DNA from: JAJACP01 sp964350245
GTDB lineage: Bacteria; Chlamydiota; Chlamydiia; Chlamydiales; JAAKFR01
NCBI GenBank assembly: GCA_964350245.1
Contig: CAYGJC010000002.1
Location: 1-64,000, forward strand
DNA length: 64,000 nucleotides
Direction: 5' to 3'
Positions 8,309-16,688 of the stretch are shown piece by piece (within the stretch, counting starts at the first letter, position 1; the number at the start of each line of letters is the position of its first letter). The notes below the pieces were generated by a model. The model had not been told where the DNA came from. It worked only from the letters and a program-made list of their open reading frames with translations, and ran no database searches. The position numbers and the translations under genes were made by a program.

Positions 8309-9877
8309 TCATAACTGATTGGTTTTCATAATGGGGAAGTAGAGCACGTCCCGTATAGAGGTGGCGTTTGTAAAGAGCATTGCCAAACGATCTAGCCCAA
8401 TCCCAACGCCTGCCGCAGGTGGCATTCCTTGACAGATGGCTTCGATAAACTCCTCGTCCAAAGGGTGCGCCTCTTCATCACCCGCCTCTTTTTTCGCTGC
8501 CTGAGCCTCTAAAAGCTCTCTTTGGATCTCAGGGTCATTTAGTTCGGAATAGGCGTTGCAAAGCTCTTTGCCCAAAAAGAAGCTTTCAAAACGCTCTACG
8601 AGTCCCTCTTGACGCAGTTTAGGGTCGCGATGCGGTTTACAAAGCGGGGTTGTCTCAATCGGATGGTCAACAATGTGGTGCGGCTGAATCAACTTAGCAT
8701 CCACAAACTCATCAAAGAGCATGGCAATCAAAGCGCCTCTAGGTGCATTGGCAATGAGCTTGGTATCAATTTCGGTCTCTTTTTCGAGCACGCGGTGGAT
8801 CTCTTCATTTGATAACGCATCCACATTAAGGCCAGCATATTCAGCAATACTCTCCTTCATCGTCATTCGCTTCCAAGGAGCGCTTACGTCTACCTCAACA
8901 ATTTCTTCATTTAACGCGTAGGCAATTTTTGTCGTTCCAAAGAGCTCAAGCGCAATCTTCTCAATTAAATTCTCCACAAAGGCCATCATGTCGTTGTAAT
9001 CCCAGTAAGCCGCATAGGCCTCAAGCATCGTAAACTCAGGATTGTGGGTCCGGTCGATCCCTTCATTTCGAAAGACCCTACCAATCTCATAGATCCGCTC
9101 AATGCCTCCGACAAGAATTTTTTTCAGAGGGATCTCAAGTGAAATGCGCAGAAAGACATCTTGATCCGTTGCATGAATGTGCGACTCAAATGGGCGCGCC
9201 TCAGCCCCCCCATAGATGTTTTGTAAAACAGGTGTCTCGACCTCCAAAAAGTCCTGGGTATTTAAATAGTCCCGCACAATCCGCATCATTTTGCTGCGGG
9301 TGAGAAAGACTTTGCGCACCTCTTCGTGAGTGATAAGGTCAAGCCACCTTTTGCGATAGCGCATCTCTTTATCAATCAGTCCACTGTGTTTTTCTGGGAG
9401 GGGGAGTAGGGTTTTGCAAAGGAGGGTCATTTTTTTGACAAAAATGGTGATCTCTCCTTTTCCGGTACGGAAAAGGTGCCCTTCGACGCCGATCAGGTCG
9501 CCGAGATCAATTTTTTTCTCGATGAATTTAAGCGGCTTGATCTCTTCATCTTCCAAACCTTCCACAACGGTATGATCACGGTTGAACATGAGCTGTATTT
9601 TGTGTGTGGCTTCTTGAATATGGGCGAAGGCGTTTTTGCCCATAGCACGGAAAAGAATGAGTCTGCCGGCAACCGTGACCTGTTCTGTTTCACCACGTGC
9701 GGCCATCTCACTATCGCCGATGGGCGCCTCCCCCTGTTCTTTTAGAATTTGAGCGGCTGTGTGGGTAGGGGAAAAATGGTGGGGATAAGGCTCGACACCC
9801 GCCTCTCGAATCTCATTGAGTTTTTTGGTCCGATTTTGAAACTCTTCATGCTGGTGATAGTGTGGTTTTTCAGTCAT
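8309..9877 (-). CDS. lysS: lysyl-tRNA synthetase, class II
   Basis: A 522-residue class II synthetase from ATG 9877 (an extension to 9946 is open but runs into the small upstream gene). It has an N-terminal OB-fold anticodon domain, motif 2 (FRNEGIDRTHNPEFTMLE) and motif 3 (GVGIGLDRLAMLF) with the expected arginine. It attaches lysine to tRNA-Lys. The start codon lies inside the last codons of the upstream small membrane protein gene (8-base overlap), suggesting one transcript from priA through lysS. Confidence 0.96.
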   Translation of the reverse strand: MTEKPHYHQHEEFQNRTKKLNEIREAGVEPYPHHFSPTHTAAQILKEQGEAPIGDSEMAARGETEQVTVAGRLILFRAMGKNAFAHIQEATHKIQLMFNRDHTVVEGLEDEEIKPLKFIEKKIDLGDLIGVEGHLFRTGKGEITIFVKKMTLLCKTLLPLPEKHSGLIDKEMRYRKRWLDLITHEEVRKVFLTRSKMMRIVRDYLNTQDFLEVETPVLQNIYGGAEARPFESHIHATDQDVFLRISLEIPLKKILVGGIERIYEIGRVFRNEGIDRTHNPEFTMLEAYAAYWDYNDMMAFVENLIEKIALELFGTTKIAYALNEEIVEVDVSAPWKRMTMKESIAEYAGLNVDALSNEEIHRVLEKETEIDTKLIANAPRGALIAMLFDEFVDAKLIQPHHIVDHPIETTPLCKPHRDPKLRQEGLVERFESFFLGKELCNAYSELNDPEIQRELLEAQAAKKEAGDEEAHPLDEEFIEAICQGMPPAAGVGIGLDRLAMLFTNATSIRDVLYFPIMKTNQL

Positions 9878-10028
9878 GGGTTGTATACTCTTTTCCGCTC
9901 CGGTTTTGATCAAACCAAACATATGGGTAGAAGCAAAGAATGGCATTGATGATACCCACTCCTAAGACGACTATCCAAAAAATCTTTGTATGGATCGTGG
10001 CTGTTTTAAACGCTTTTATTGGGCTCAT
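9870..10028 (-). CDS. small single-span membrane protein between priA and lysS
   Basis: About 52 residues starting MSPIKAFKTATIHTK, then one hydrophobic segment (roughly FWIVVLGVGIINAILCFYP, residues 17-36) and a short polar tail. The frame is open further upstream to 10085, inside priA. GAGGAG touches the ATG at 10028, which is closer than usual, so the exact start is unsure. Position between priA and lysS with an 8-base overlap into lysS supports a real coupled gene. No family recognised. Confidence 0.5.
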   Translation of the reverse strand: MSPIKAFKTATIHTKIFWIVVLGVGIINAILCFYPYVWFDQNRSGKEYTTHD

Positions 10029-10053
10029 CTCCTCAATATATCCTGGAAACGAG

Positions 10054-12285
10054 TTAAAAGAAAGTGGAGAGAGGGTCGACATCAATGTGCATTTTAATTT
10101 CGCGTGGTAAATCCGTTAACTCTTGAATCACAGTTGTGATGGGATAAACTGACTCTCCTCTGATGAGGCACTGAAAGCGATAGTGATCTTTGATTTTTGC
10201 GTGGCCAGAGGGAACTACGGGATGGATTAAAAAATCTTTGCCCAGGCCCCTAATCAAAACAGCACGCACGTGCAAAGCGGTCTTTTGTACCTGAGCGGCA
10301 TCGATTCCACTAAATGTAAGTTTCACCAGGTGGGCAAAAGGAGGGAACGTAAAGGCTTTTCGGGTCTCGATCTCAGTTTGGAAAAACGTCTCATAATCTT
10401 GGGCTGCAGCCTGGCGGATCGTTTCGTTTTCAGGCATTTGGGTTTGGATTACCACCTCTCCGGGCAGATCACCTCGGCCTGAGCGTCCAGCCACCTGAGT
10501 GATAAGCTGGAACACTGTTTCAGAGGCGCGAAAATCGGGGATATGGAGACTCGCATCGGCATTCAGAACAGCAACAAGGGTTACAGCTGGGAAGTGCAGT
10601 CCTTTTGTGACCATCTGTGTCCCGATCAGAATGTCGGCTTTCCCCGTACTAAAGGCCCGGAAAAGACGCTCATGGCTCCCCTTGTGACGCGTCGTGTCTC
10701 CGTCGACTCTAAGCGTGCGTGCCTCCGGAAATAGGGCGTGTAGAGCCCGTTCGACCTGTTCGGTGCCTACACCGCGATATTTTAGGGTCTCGGCTGATTG
10801 GCAAGCCGTGCAGGTCTTAGGAGGAGGAATGAGTCGGTGATCGCACATGTGGCACGCAAGCAGTTGCTCACCTCGATGGAAGGTGAGGGCAAGCTCACAA
10901 TGGGGACACTTAAAAATGTGTCCACACTCCTGACAAAAAAGAGATGTGTGGTAGCCCCGCCTATTTAAAAACAGGATAGTCTGCTCACCGAGATCGAGTC
11001 GTTTTTTGATCCCTTCGATCACCTGTTCTGAAAAAAGAGTGTAGCCACCCGCCTTTTCAAACTCGAAGCGCATGTCGACAATGTGAACAGAAGGCATAGA
11101 GGCCTGCTGAGCGCGCGTGTCCAGCTTTGAAAGGGTGTACTTCTCTTTTTGCGTATTATAGTAGCTCTCTAGACTAGGTGTGGCCGTTCCCAGCACAACA
11201 GCCGCATCGGAGAGTTTACCTCGAACCACAGCGACATCGCGCGCATGGTAGCATGGCTGTTTGTCGCTCTCCTTGTAGGCGTGGTCGTGCTCCTCATCAA
11301 CAATGATCAGGCCTAGGTTTTTGACCGGACTAAAAAGAGCGGAGCGCGCCCCTATCACGATTTTAGCCTCGCCTCGATGAATGCGGTGCCACTCGTCATG
11401 TTTCTCTCCCTCGCTTAAGCGGTGGTGTAAGATGGCAATTTGGTTATCAAATCTGGAGCGGAACCGTTCAATTGTTTGCGCTGTTAAAGAAATTTCTGGA
11501 ACGAGCATAATCGTCCCAAGTGAACAGCGGAGCGCTTTTTCAATGGCCTGAAGATAGACTTCCGTTTTCCCACTTCCGGTCACTCCAAAAAGCAGATGTG
11601 TTTCAAAGCATTTTTTCGAAAGTGTTTGAGAAATTTTTTCTAGTGCAGATGCCTGCGCCTCATTGAGTGTTTTGGCCTCGGTTTTGAAGTACTCTTGACC
11701 TAAAAGGGGAGAGCGGTCGATCTGGACGCGTGCAAGGTGGAGCCACCCTTTATTGACAAGGGTTTGAACGGGACTTCTGGAGACCTTAGCTTTCTCGATC
11801 AGTTCAGTGAGCAGAATCCCTTTGTCAGTTTGGAGCATCACATCTAGTACAGCCGCTTGCATTGGGTAGGTTTCGCGTAGTTCCAAACAGTGCATGCGCA
11901 GACGTTCTTTTGAAAGTCTGCGCGCGACAACGTATTGCTCCTTGTGAGCCAGATTGTGGCGAATACTGGCAGGCAGCATCCGTTTAATCACCTGTCTTAA
12001 GGGAGTGGCATAGTAGCGGCTCATCCAAAGCGCTAGTTCAAAAAGCTCTTCATTGATCAGCTCATCTTGTGAAAGAACGGAGTGGATAGGAAGCACTTTT
12101 GAAAAGGAACACTCGTCTTTGATGGTCACAATGTAGCCCTTGCGCAGGTGACCGCGAACCGGAACTTCTACGTGCATGCCTCGCTTGAGGTCTAAGTGGG
12201 CCGGAACGCCATAATCGAGCGCCCGATCAACAGCTACATCTAGCAGGACGGAGGCGTAATGGGAAAACTCTTTAGGGTGTTCCAT
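10054..12285 (-). CDS. priA: primosomal replication restart helicase
   Basis: A 743-residue superfamily 2 helicase. It shows Walker A VTGSGKTEVYLQ near residue 220, DEEH box VDEEHDHAYKE, a set of paired cysteines (CQECG, CPHC, CHMC, CTACQ) forming the two zinc sites specific to PriA, and motifs V/VI including QVAGRSGRG. PriA recognises stalled forks and D-loops and reloads the replicative helicase. Its start overlaps the upstream unknown gene by 46 bases. Confidence 0.96.
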   Translation of the reverse strand: MEHPKEFSHYASVLLDVAVDRALDYGVPAHLDLKRGMHVEVPVRGHLRKGYIVTIKDECSFSKVLPIHSVLSQDELINEELFELALWMSRYYATPLRQVIKRMLPASIRHNLAHKEQYVVARRLSKERLRMHCLELRETYPMQAAVLDVMLQTDKGILLTELIEKAKVSRSPVQTLVNKGWLHLARVQIDRSPLLGQEYFKTEAKTLNEAQASALEKISQTLSKKCFETHLLFGVTGSGKTEVYLQAIEKALRCSLGTIMLVPEISLTAQTIERFRSRFDNQIAILHHRLSEGEKHDEWHRIHRGEAKIVIGARSALFSPVKNLGLIIVDEEHDHAYKESDKQPCYHARDVAVVRGKLSDAAVVLGTATPSLESYYNTQKEKYTLSKLDTRAQQASMPSVHIVDMRFEFEKAGGYTLFSEQVIEGIKKRLDLGEQTILFLNRRGYHTSLFCQECGHIFKCPHCELALTFHRGEQLLACHMCDHRLIPPPKTCTACQSAETLKYRGVGTEQVERALHALFPEARTLRVDGDTTRHKGSHERLFRAFSTGKADILIGTQMVTKGLHFPAVTLVAVLNADASLHIPDFRASETVFQLITQVAGRSGRGDLPGEVVIQTQMPENETIRQAAAQDYETFFQTEIETRKAFTFPPFAHLVKLTFSGIDAAQVQKTALHVRAVLIRGLGKDFLIHPVVPSGHAKIKDHYRFQCLIRGESVYPITTVIQELTDLPREIKMHIDVDPLSTFF

Positions 12286-12824
12286 AGTGTGCGCTTTAAG
12301 TCGATGTCATAATGACCCGCAAGAGGGAGAAGTGTGGGGCCATCGAGTTTGTGAAGTTGGTGCAAGTCTACCTGAGGAAATCTTTTCTGCAAAAGAGATA
12401 GAGGTGCTAAAACAAGCTGTACACTTTGGTTGGTCAGAAGCGCATCGATTTTTCCGGAAAAAAGAGCGGCCGGTGCAATATGTTGTGTGAGCGCACGCGC
12501 GACGCTTTCCAAAAAAAGCGTCTGGTTTTCATCCACAAGAAGCAGGCGGATTGGAATAATAAGCGGTTGAGAGGAATAAAAGTGTGTAAAATGGGGTAGA
12601 TTTTCTGAAGGCAGAGGCATGGGCGTGAGCTTCCATCTAACCTCAGGTTTGTGCTCGGGCTTTTTTGTCTCTACAGGTTGTCTTTTTGGAGGTGGAGAAA
12701 CCGGTTTGGGCGGAGGAAGCTCTTTTTCTTTTAATGAAAGACGCACCGGCTCTGACCATTCCTCCTGAAGAAAGTCGAGTGTGGCACGAATCAGAGAGGA
12801 GAACTCTTTGCGAGGCTCATGCAT
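12240..12824 (-). CDS. unknown protein upstream of priA, proline-rich linker
   Basis: A 194-residue protein not recognised. Residues about 35-60 are rich in proline and charge (PPPKPVSPPPKRQPV), likely a flexible linker; the C-terminal 100 residues look like a small alpha/beta domain (IPIRLLLVDENQ, VQLVLAPLSLL). There is no signal peptide or membrane segment. It overlaps priA by 46 bases and touches the next upstream gene (8-base overlap), so the three probably form one operon. Chlamydia has a hypothetical gene (CT779) beside priA; whether this is its counterpart is only a guess. Confidence 0.6.
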   Translation of the reverse strand: MHEPRKEFSSLIRATLDFLQEEWSEPVRLSLKEKELPPPKPVSPPPKRQPVETKKPEHKPEVRWKLTPMPLPSENLPHFTHFYSSQPLIIPIRLLLVDENQTLFLESVARALTQHIAPAALFSGKIDALLTNQSVQLVLAPLSLLQKRFPQVDLHQLHKLDGPTLLPLAGHYDIDLKRTLWNTLKSFPITPPSC

Positions 12825-13482
12825 GGCTTAAGGTTTCTAACTGCTTTTGAATGGAAGGAAGGAGGTGGAGAAAGCCATTATCTTCAAATTTTTCCAGAAG
12901 AAAGGCTTCTGCTTCAGGAATCCCGGCAGGAAAGAGGGATTTAAACAACTTTGAAGCAATTGAGCTCCCAAAAATTTCCTCGATTTTCTCATGTCTTGAG
13001 ACTAAAAAATAAACGACTTGTGGGTGCTCACGGTAGTTCGAAAAAAGCTTAAAAAGTAGAGCGCCCATTTTTTTAATCTCTTTTTTCATGTCCTGAAAGG
13101 GCTTTTTGTACTCTTTTGATTCCTGAGCGATTAGTTTAGCGCATAACTCTCCTGCAGCAAAGGCTCGCTCTAAAGAGGAGCGAATGGTTTGAAAGGCGGG
13201 CTTGTCATCAAAGTGCGTACAATGCAAGTTCGAAAAATGGAGAAGTTTACGAAGTGTTCCACTAGGTGGATTCCATGGATGGACAGAATATCCCACCAGC
13301 TTGTCAAGCAGTAAGGCCGACGGCTTTTCTTTTAACAAGGACGAAGCTTCTAAGTATTCATGCAAAAAAAACTGATAGAGAAGCGGTTCGTTCTGGTGGT
13401 AAAAAGCGAATCGATTGTAAGGCGTTTCGTTGCGCGTCATAAGTCTGGTGCACACGCTAGCAGATTTTTTGATACCGATCAA
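12817..13482 (-). CDS. unknown helical protein
   Basis: About 221 residues (or 207 if the ATG at 13440 is used, which would avoid overlap with the upstream gene). Mostly helical and charged, with KEYKKPFQDMKKEIKKMGALLFKLF in two adjoining stretches in the middle; no signal peptide, membrane segment or catalytic motif that I can name. Its 3' end overlaps the next gene by 8 bases and its 5' end overlaps the DTW gene by 26 bases if the longer start is right. It belongs to the same tightly packed run leading to priA and lysS. Confidence 0.55.
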   Translation of the reverse strand: MIGIKKSASVCTRLMTRNETPYNRFAFYHQNEPLLYQFFLHEYLEASSLLKEKPSALLLDKLVGYSVHPWNPPSGTLRKLLHFSNLHCTHFDDKPAFQTIRSSLERAFAAGELCAKLIAQESKEYKKPFQDMKKEIKKMGALLFKLFSNYREHPQVVYFLVSRHEKIEEIFGSSIASKLFKSLFPAGIPEAEAFLLEKFEDNGFLHLLPSIQKQLETLSHA

Positions 13483-13933
13483 GTAGCTTTCGATTCTTTT
13501 CTAAAAACAGCTCTTTCCAATAGTAGTGATCCAATAAGCCTATTGTGCACCTCCCTGTGATTAAGTAGGCGATATAGAGCGCCTCAATAGAAGCAAGACC
13601 TGCCGTCTCGTCTTGTTTTCGAGGGTAGGCCGTCTCAAAGGTGGAGGGAAGTCTTCGCCTGATCTGTGTAGTGGGTAGCGTGAGGGCTTGCTCCATTCGT
13701 TTGGCTAATTTCCACGTCCCATCCAAAAGTAGGAGCCCATGATCACGGTCGGCCTGACAGAGCACCTCAGTGGCATCGGTAGTGAGTAAAATATAATCTT
13801 TAACTTTAGGGGTGGCTTTGAGCGGATAAGGATAAAAATGGAACCCATTTTTTTTTTCTAAACCACGCAAAGAACACTTTTTCAACTTTTCTTTTCTATG
13901 GCGAATGACGATTGTTGGACATAAACTGTTCAT
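13457..13933 (-). CDS. DTW/TSR3-like domain protein, likely RNA aminocarboxypropyltransferase
   Basis: A 158-residue protein with LLLLDGTWKLAKRME and, after the loop RRRLPSTFETAYPRK, LASIEALYIAYL. This order (D-x-T/S-W, then R-P, then the S-x-EA helix) is that of the TDD superfamily (TapT/DTWD and Tsr3), which transfers the 3-amino-3-carboxypropyl group from S-adenosylmethionine to uridine in tRNA or rRNA. The size fits a minimal member. The DxTW core is clear but which RNA is modified is not. First gene of the leftward run to lysS. Confidence 0.72.
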   Translation of the reverse strand: MNSLCPTIVIRHRKEKLKKCSLRGLEKKNGFHFYPYPLKATPKVKDYILLTTDATEVLCQADRDHGLLLLDGTWKLAKRMEQALTLPTTQIRRRLPSTFETAYPRKQDETAGLASIEALYIAYLITGRCTIGLLDHYYWKELFLEKNRKLLDRYQKIC

Positions 13934-14032
13934 ATATAGTAAATTGATTTATTGGCAGAAAGAAATTCTACCAATATTTGTTGGTTTTTGTAAATTAGAG
14001 AGAAGTTTTTTTGAAACCCGGAGGACAAACAA

Positions 14033-14518
14033 ATGAGAAAGTATCTTTTAGTCGCATGTCTGTTGGCGCTTGGAGTCTCTACAGTGTATGGAGCGGAGTC
14101 TGCCAATGGTAATGGAAAGGGGATTGCTCAAAAGCAAGCATCTCAAATTAAGTGGTTTAATCGCTATAGTGAAGCCGCTGCAGCAGCCAAGCAAGAGAAA
14201 AAGCCAATGCTTCTGTTTTTTACCGGCTCAGATTGGTGTGGCTGGTGCAAAAAAATGCACCAAGAAGTTTTTGCCTCTCCTGAGTTTGCAAAAGAGGTAG
14301 GCAATAATTTCGTTTTTGTAGAAATTGATTTCCCTATGAACAAGCCGCTGCCTTCTGATCAGCAGCAGGAGAATAACCAATTGAAGCAAAAATATGGTGT
14401 CACAGGCTATCCAACGATTATTATCTTGGATGACAGCGGCAACTTTGTTGCAGAGACGGGTTATCGTCCTGGTGGTGGAAAAGCCTATGCTGATTATCTG
14501 AAGCAGCTGCTCAAGTAA
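14033..14518 (+). CDS. exported thioredoxin-family disulfide reductase/isomerase
   Basis: A 161-residue protein with a signal peptide (MRKYLLVACLLALGVSTVYG, cut probably after residue 20 or 21) and a thioredoxin fold of the DUF255/thioredoxin_7 type. The active site is SDWCGWCKKMH with cysteines 69 and 72; the cis-Pro loop is GYPTIIILD. It probably acts in the periplasm on disulfides, relevant because the chlamydial envelope is built from disulfide-linked proteins. GGAGGA precedes the ATG. Followed by a terminator hairpin, then a paralog lacking the cysteines. Confidence 0.9.
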   Translation: MRKYLLVACLLALGVSTVYGAESANGNGKGIAQKQASQIKWFNRYSEAAAAAKQEKKPMLLFFTGSDWCGWCKKMHQEVFASPEFAKEVGNNFVFVEIDFPMNKPLPSDQQQENNQLKQKYGVTGYPTIIILDDSGNFVAETGYRPGGGKAYADYLKQLLK

Positions 14519-14525
14519 CCTGAAT

Positions 14526-14547
14526 GCCCCCTGCAAGGGGGGCTTTT
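14526..14547 (+). terminator. rho-independent terminator or attenuator between the thioredoxin paralogs
   Basis: GCCCCC-TGCAA-GGGGGGC followed by TTTT, directly after the thioredoxin stop and 16 bases before the next ATG. It would end or weaken transcription into the paralog. Confidence 0.75.
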
Positions 14548-14562
14548 CAATGGGAGGTACAC

Positions 14563-15510
14563 ATGTATCGCGTCCTTTTTGTGTTTCTGGCACTGACTTT
14601 TTTTTCAAATGCACACGCCTCATTGGAGTGGAGGGAGGACTTTTCAAAGGCAGTGGAAGAGAGTGTAGAAGATGGAAAGCCTCTTCTTCTTTTTTTTACA
14701 GGGTCTGATTGGTCCGGTTTAGCTATGAAGATGAAAAAAGAAGTGCTCGATTCTAAACCCTTTCAGGAAAAAGCAAGGACGCATTTTCACTGTTTACAGA
14801 TCGATTTCCCCAAGCACAAGTCGTTAAGTAAAGAGCAGGAGTCTCAAAACAGTGCTCTCAAGCAACGTTTTGATGTAGATGAGCTTCCGTTACTTCTTGT
14901 ACTTGATCCCAAGGAGCGGGAGGTCACAAGATTGGGATATTTTCCTGAGACAGGAGAGCAGCTGATCAGCGAGCTCTTACAGGTTGTCCGTCAAGACGCC
15001 CAACTTTGTGCTGGGCTTAAAAATCTACCCAAAGATGAGAGCGGACTCCAAAAGCTCTATCAGCTCGCCAACGCTCTTTCCAGAGAGGAGGCTCAACAGG
15101 CTGTTTTAGCTGCGGGTCTTGCGATAGGAGCCCCTTATTTTCAACTCGAGAAGTACCGCCTCCTTGTCGAAGAGGGAAGTGATGCACGTGCACTTCGAGA
15201 GCAGCTTCTTCAAACGCAGGACTCTCAGATTCATTTTGCTGTCGCGATGATTGATTTTCAGGAACGCGCTTCGACTCTGGAAGATCCGCTTGAGGTGATT
15301 AAACCTCTTGAGGCCTACTTAAAGCGTTTTGGCGATCAAGATACGGAGAATGTCTGGCGTATCGAAATGATGATTGCACAATTTTACCTAGATGCTGATG
15401 AATGGAAAAGTGCGTTAAAGCATGCCGAAACAGCTTATGAGTCAGCGCCCCAGACCATGAGAGGCGAGATTGAAAACTCATTGATGTACATCCGCGATCA
15501 GATCCGCTAG
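14563..15510 (+). CDS. exported thioredoxin-like protein without the CxxC pair
   Basis: A 315-residue protein from ATG 14563 (GGGAGG just upstream), with signal peptide MYRVLFVFLALTFFSNAHA. The thioredoxin-like domain is aligned by eye with the preceding gene: FFTGSDW and the IDFPKHK segment are shared, but the active site reads SDWSGLAMKM, so both cysteines are lost (Ser51, Ala54). Residues about 160-315 are an added helical domain resembling TPR-like hairpins (the stretch DADEWKSALKHAETAYESAP). It may bind partners rather than do redox chemistry. The end overlaps rnpA by 33 bases. Confidence 0.82.
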   Translation: MYRVLFVFLALTFFSNAHASLEWREDFSKAVEESVEDGKPLLLFFTGSDWSGLAMKMKKEVLDSKPFQEKARTHFHCLQIDFPKHKSLSKEQESQNSALKQRFDVDELPLLLVLDPKEREVTRLGYFPETGEQLISELLQVVRQDAQLCAGLKNLPKDESGLQKLYQLANALSREEAQQAVLAAGLAIGAPYFQLEKYRLLVEEGSDARALREQLLQTQDSQIHFAVAMIDFQERASTLEDPLEVIKPLEAYLKRFGDQDTENVWRIEMMIAQFYLDADEWKSALKHAETAYESAPQTMRGEIENSLMYIRDQIR

Positions 15511-15810
15511 CTCTTGGCGGAGCTCATGAAATGAGGCCTTCAAGGCAGCAGGATGCGGACGGGCATTGATATGAAGAGGAGCAGGCAGTTCGTGCTGAGA
15601 GAGACGAAACACCTCCCGCATGAGGCGTTTAAATCGATTGCGGTGGTGCGCTTTTCCGTATTTCTTAGAGACAGTAAGGCCGAATTTTGTGTCCACGCTT
15701 CTTCGGACTTGCAAATGGAGAAATTTTCCTGACAGGACACGCCCCTGCCTACCGCATAATCGGAAGTCACGCGAGTGGAGGAGACGAAGAGTTTTAGGAA
15801 AGGTTAGCAC
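15478..15810 (-). CDS. rnpA: ribonuclease P protein component
   Basis: A 110-residue basic protein with the RnpA signature RNRFKRLMREVFR and the N-terminal LRLLHSRDFR. It supports the RNase P RNA in removing 5' leaders from tRNA precursors. Translation starts at GTG 15810, which overlaps the end of rpmH (GTGCTAA), giving the usual rpmH-rnpA coupling. The C-terminus overlaps the convergent thioredoxin-like gene. Confidence 0.95.
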   Translation of the reverse strand: MLTFPKTLRLLHSRDFRLCGRQGRVLSGKFLHLQVRRSVDTKFGLTVSKKYGKAHHRNRFKRLMREVFRLSQHELPAPLHINARPHPAALKASFHELRQELADLIADVHQ

Positions 15811-15941
15811 GGAGTCAGTTGGTGACGGCCTACTTTACGGCGGCGATTGAGGATTTTACGCCCGTTTTTAGACTTCATTCGTTTACGGAAGCCCGTTTCG
15901 CTTTTCCGGCGTCTTTTACTAGGTTGGTACGTTCTTTTCAT
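15804..15941 (-). CDS. rpmH: 50S ribosomal protein L34
   Basis: A 45-residue highly basic protein starting MKRTYQPSKRRRKSETGF and containing NRRRKVGRH; this is the near-invariant L34 pattern (KRTxQPS...GFRxRM...R..L..RR). It ends TPC at the TAA 15804-15806. It is part of the large ribosomal subunit. The rpmH-rnpA pair is standard, and its divergence from rpmJ is as in Chlamydia. Confidence 0.96.
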   Translation of the reverse strand: MKRTYQPSKRRRKSETGFRKRMKSKNGRKILNRRRKVGRHQLTPC

Positions 15942-15996
15942 AGCCTTTCCTCGTTTTATGTGCACACAGCCTACCAAAAGGGAGAAAAATTGGCAA

Positions 15997-16025
15997 TTGC
16001 AAAGAATAGCGAGATCCGTTAAAGT
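15997..16025 (+). promoter_or_regulatory. possible promoter for rpmJ-rpsN
   Basis: TTGCAA (15997-16002), 17-base spacer, TAAAGT (16020-16025), ending 30 bases before the rpmJ ATG. Four of six bases match at each box. Confidence 0.35.
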
Positions 16026-16055
16026 CTCCTTTTTTCTGAAAACAGTAGGAAAACG

Positions 16056-16193
16056 ATGAAAGTAAAAGCATCTATTAGAGCCGACTCCACCAAGGGAGAT
16101 AAGCTAGTGCGTCGGAAAGGGCGTCTTTATGTGATTAATAAAAAAGACCCGAACCGTAAGCAGCGTCAAAAAGGTCCGGCTCGCAAGAAATAA
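16056..16193 (+). CDS. rpmJ: 50S ribosomal protein L36
   Basis: A 45-residue protein: MKVKASIRADSTKGDKLVRR, then KGRLYVINKKDPNRKQRQ and a basic end. It lacks the four zinc-binding Cys/His residues of classical L36, and matches the chlamydial zinc-free form in length and wording. ATG at 16056 follows AGGAAAACG. Seventeen bases separate it from rpsN, so they are co-transcribed. Confidence 0.95.
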   Translation: MKVKASIRADSTKGDKLVRRKGRLYVINKKDPNRKQRQKGPARKK

Positions 16194-16210
16194 TTTTAGA
16201 AAGGGAACAT

Positions 16211-16516
16211 ATGGCTAAAAAGTCTGCTATAGCAAAACAAGCAAAGCGCGCTCATCTCGTTAATTTAAATTTCGAGCGACGTTCTGAACTCCGCGAAAAA
16301 GCGAAAAATCTCCGTCTAAGCGAGTCTGAGCGGGAAGAGGCACGTATCGCTCTCAACAAGATGCGTCGCGACACCTCTCCTAGCCGTCTCAAGAATCGCT
16401 GTAAGTTGACGGGGCGTCCTCATGGGTATCTCCGTAAGTTCCAAATGTCGCGTATCTGTTTGCGCGAGTTGGCAGGCATGGGGATGATACCCGGCGTCAT
16501 CAAAGCCAGCTGGTAG
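16211..16516 (+). CDS. rpsN: 30S ribosomal protein S14 (zinc-free form)
   Basis: A 101-residue protein with the S14 core NRCKLTGRPHGYLRKFQMSRICLRE read in two adjoining pieces; the CxxC zinc pairs of the short form are absent, so it is the long zinc-free type. It sits in the head of the small subunit. AGAAAGGGA lies 6 bases before the ATG. The next 170 bases hold no gene; only an imperfect inverted repeat (16568-16576 with 16606-16614) is visible. Confidence 0.96.
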   Translation: MAKKSAIAKQAKRAHLVNLNFERRSELREKAKNLRLSESEREEARIALNKMRRDTSPSRLKNRCKLTGRPHGYLRKFQMSRICLRELAGMGMIPGVIKASW

Positions 16517-16688
16517 GTCACTTCTGGCCTTAAATCTTTGATCGTTCTTTTGGAACCTTTTTGCACCCTCGCTCGCTTGTCGTATCTCCTATACTGTCTG
16601 CGCTCGCGAGTGAGCAACTGGAACAAAAATCCCCAAAACCTAAATTAATTTTTGAATAAAAAGTCTTTGTGGCCGTAAGAGTCGGACG

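Noticed and set aside
14276..14560. Minus-strand open frame opposite the thioredoxin gene
   Set aside because: Antisense shadow of a clear secreted thioredoxin, with a terminator hairpin read through its middle.
16568..16614. Imperfect inverted repeat CTCGCTCGC/GCGAGTGAG after rpsN
   Set aside because: Nine-base stem with a 29-base loop and no T run on either side; not convincing as terminator or RNA gene.
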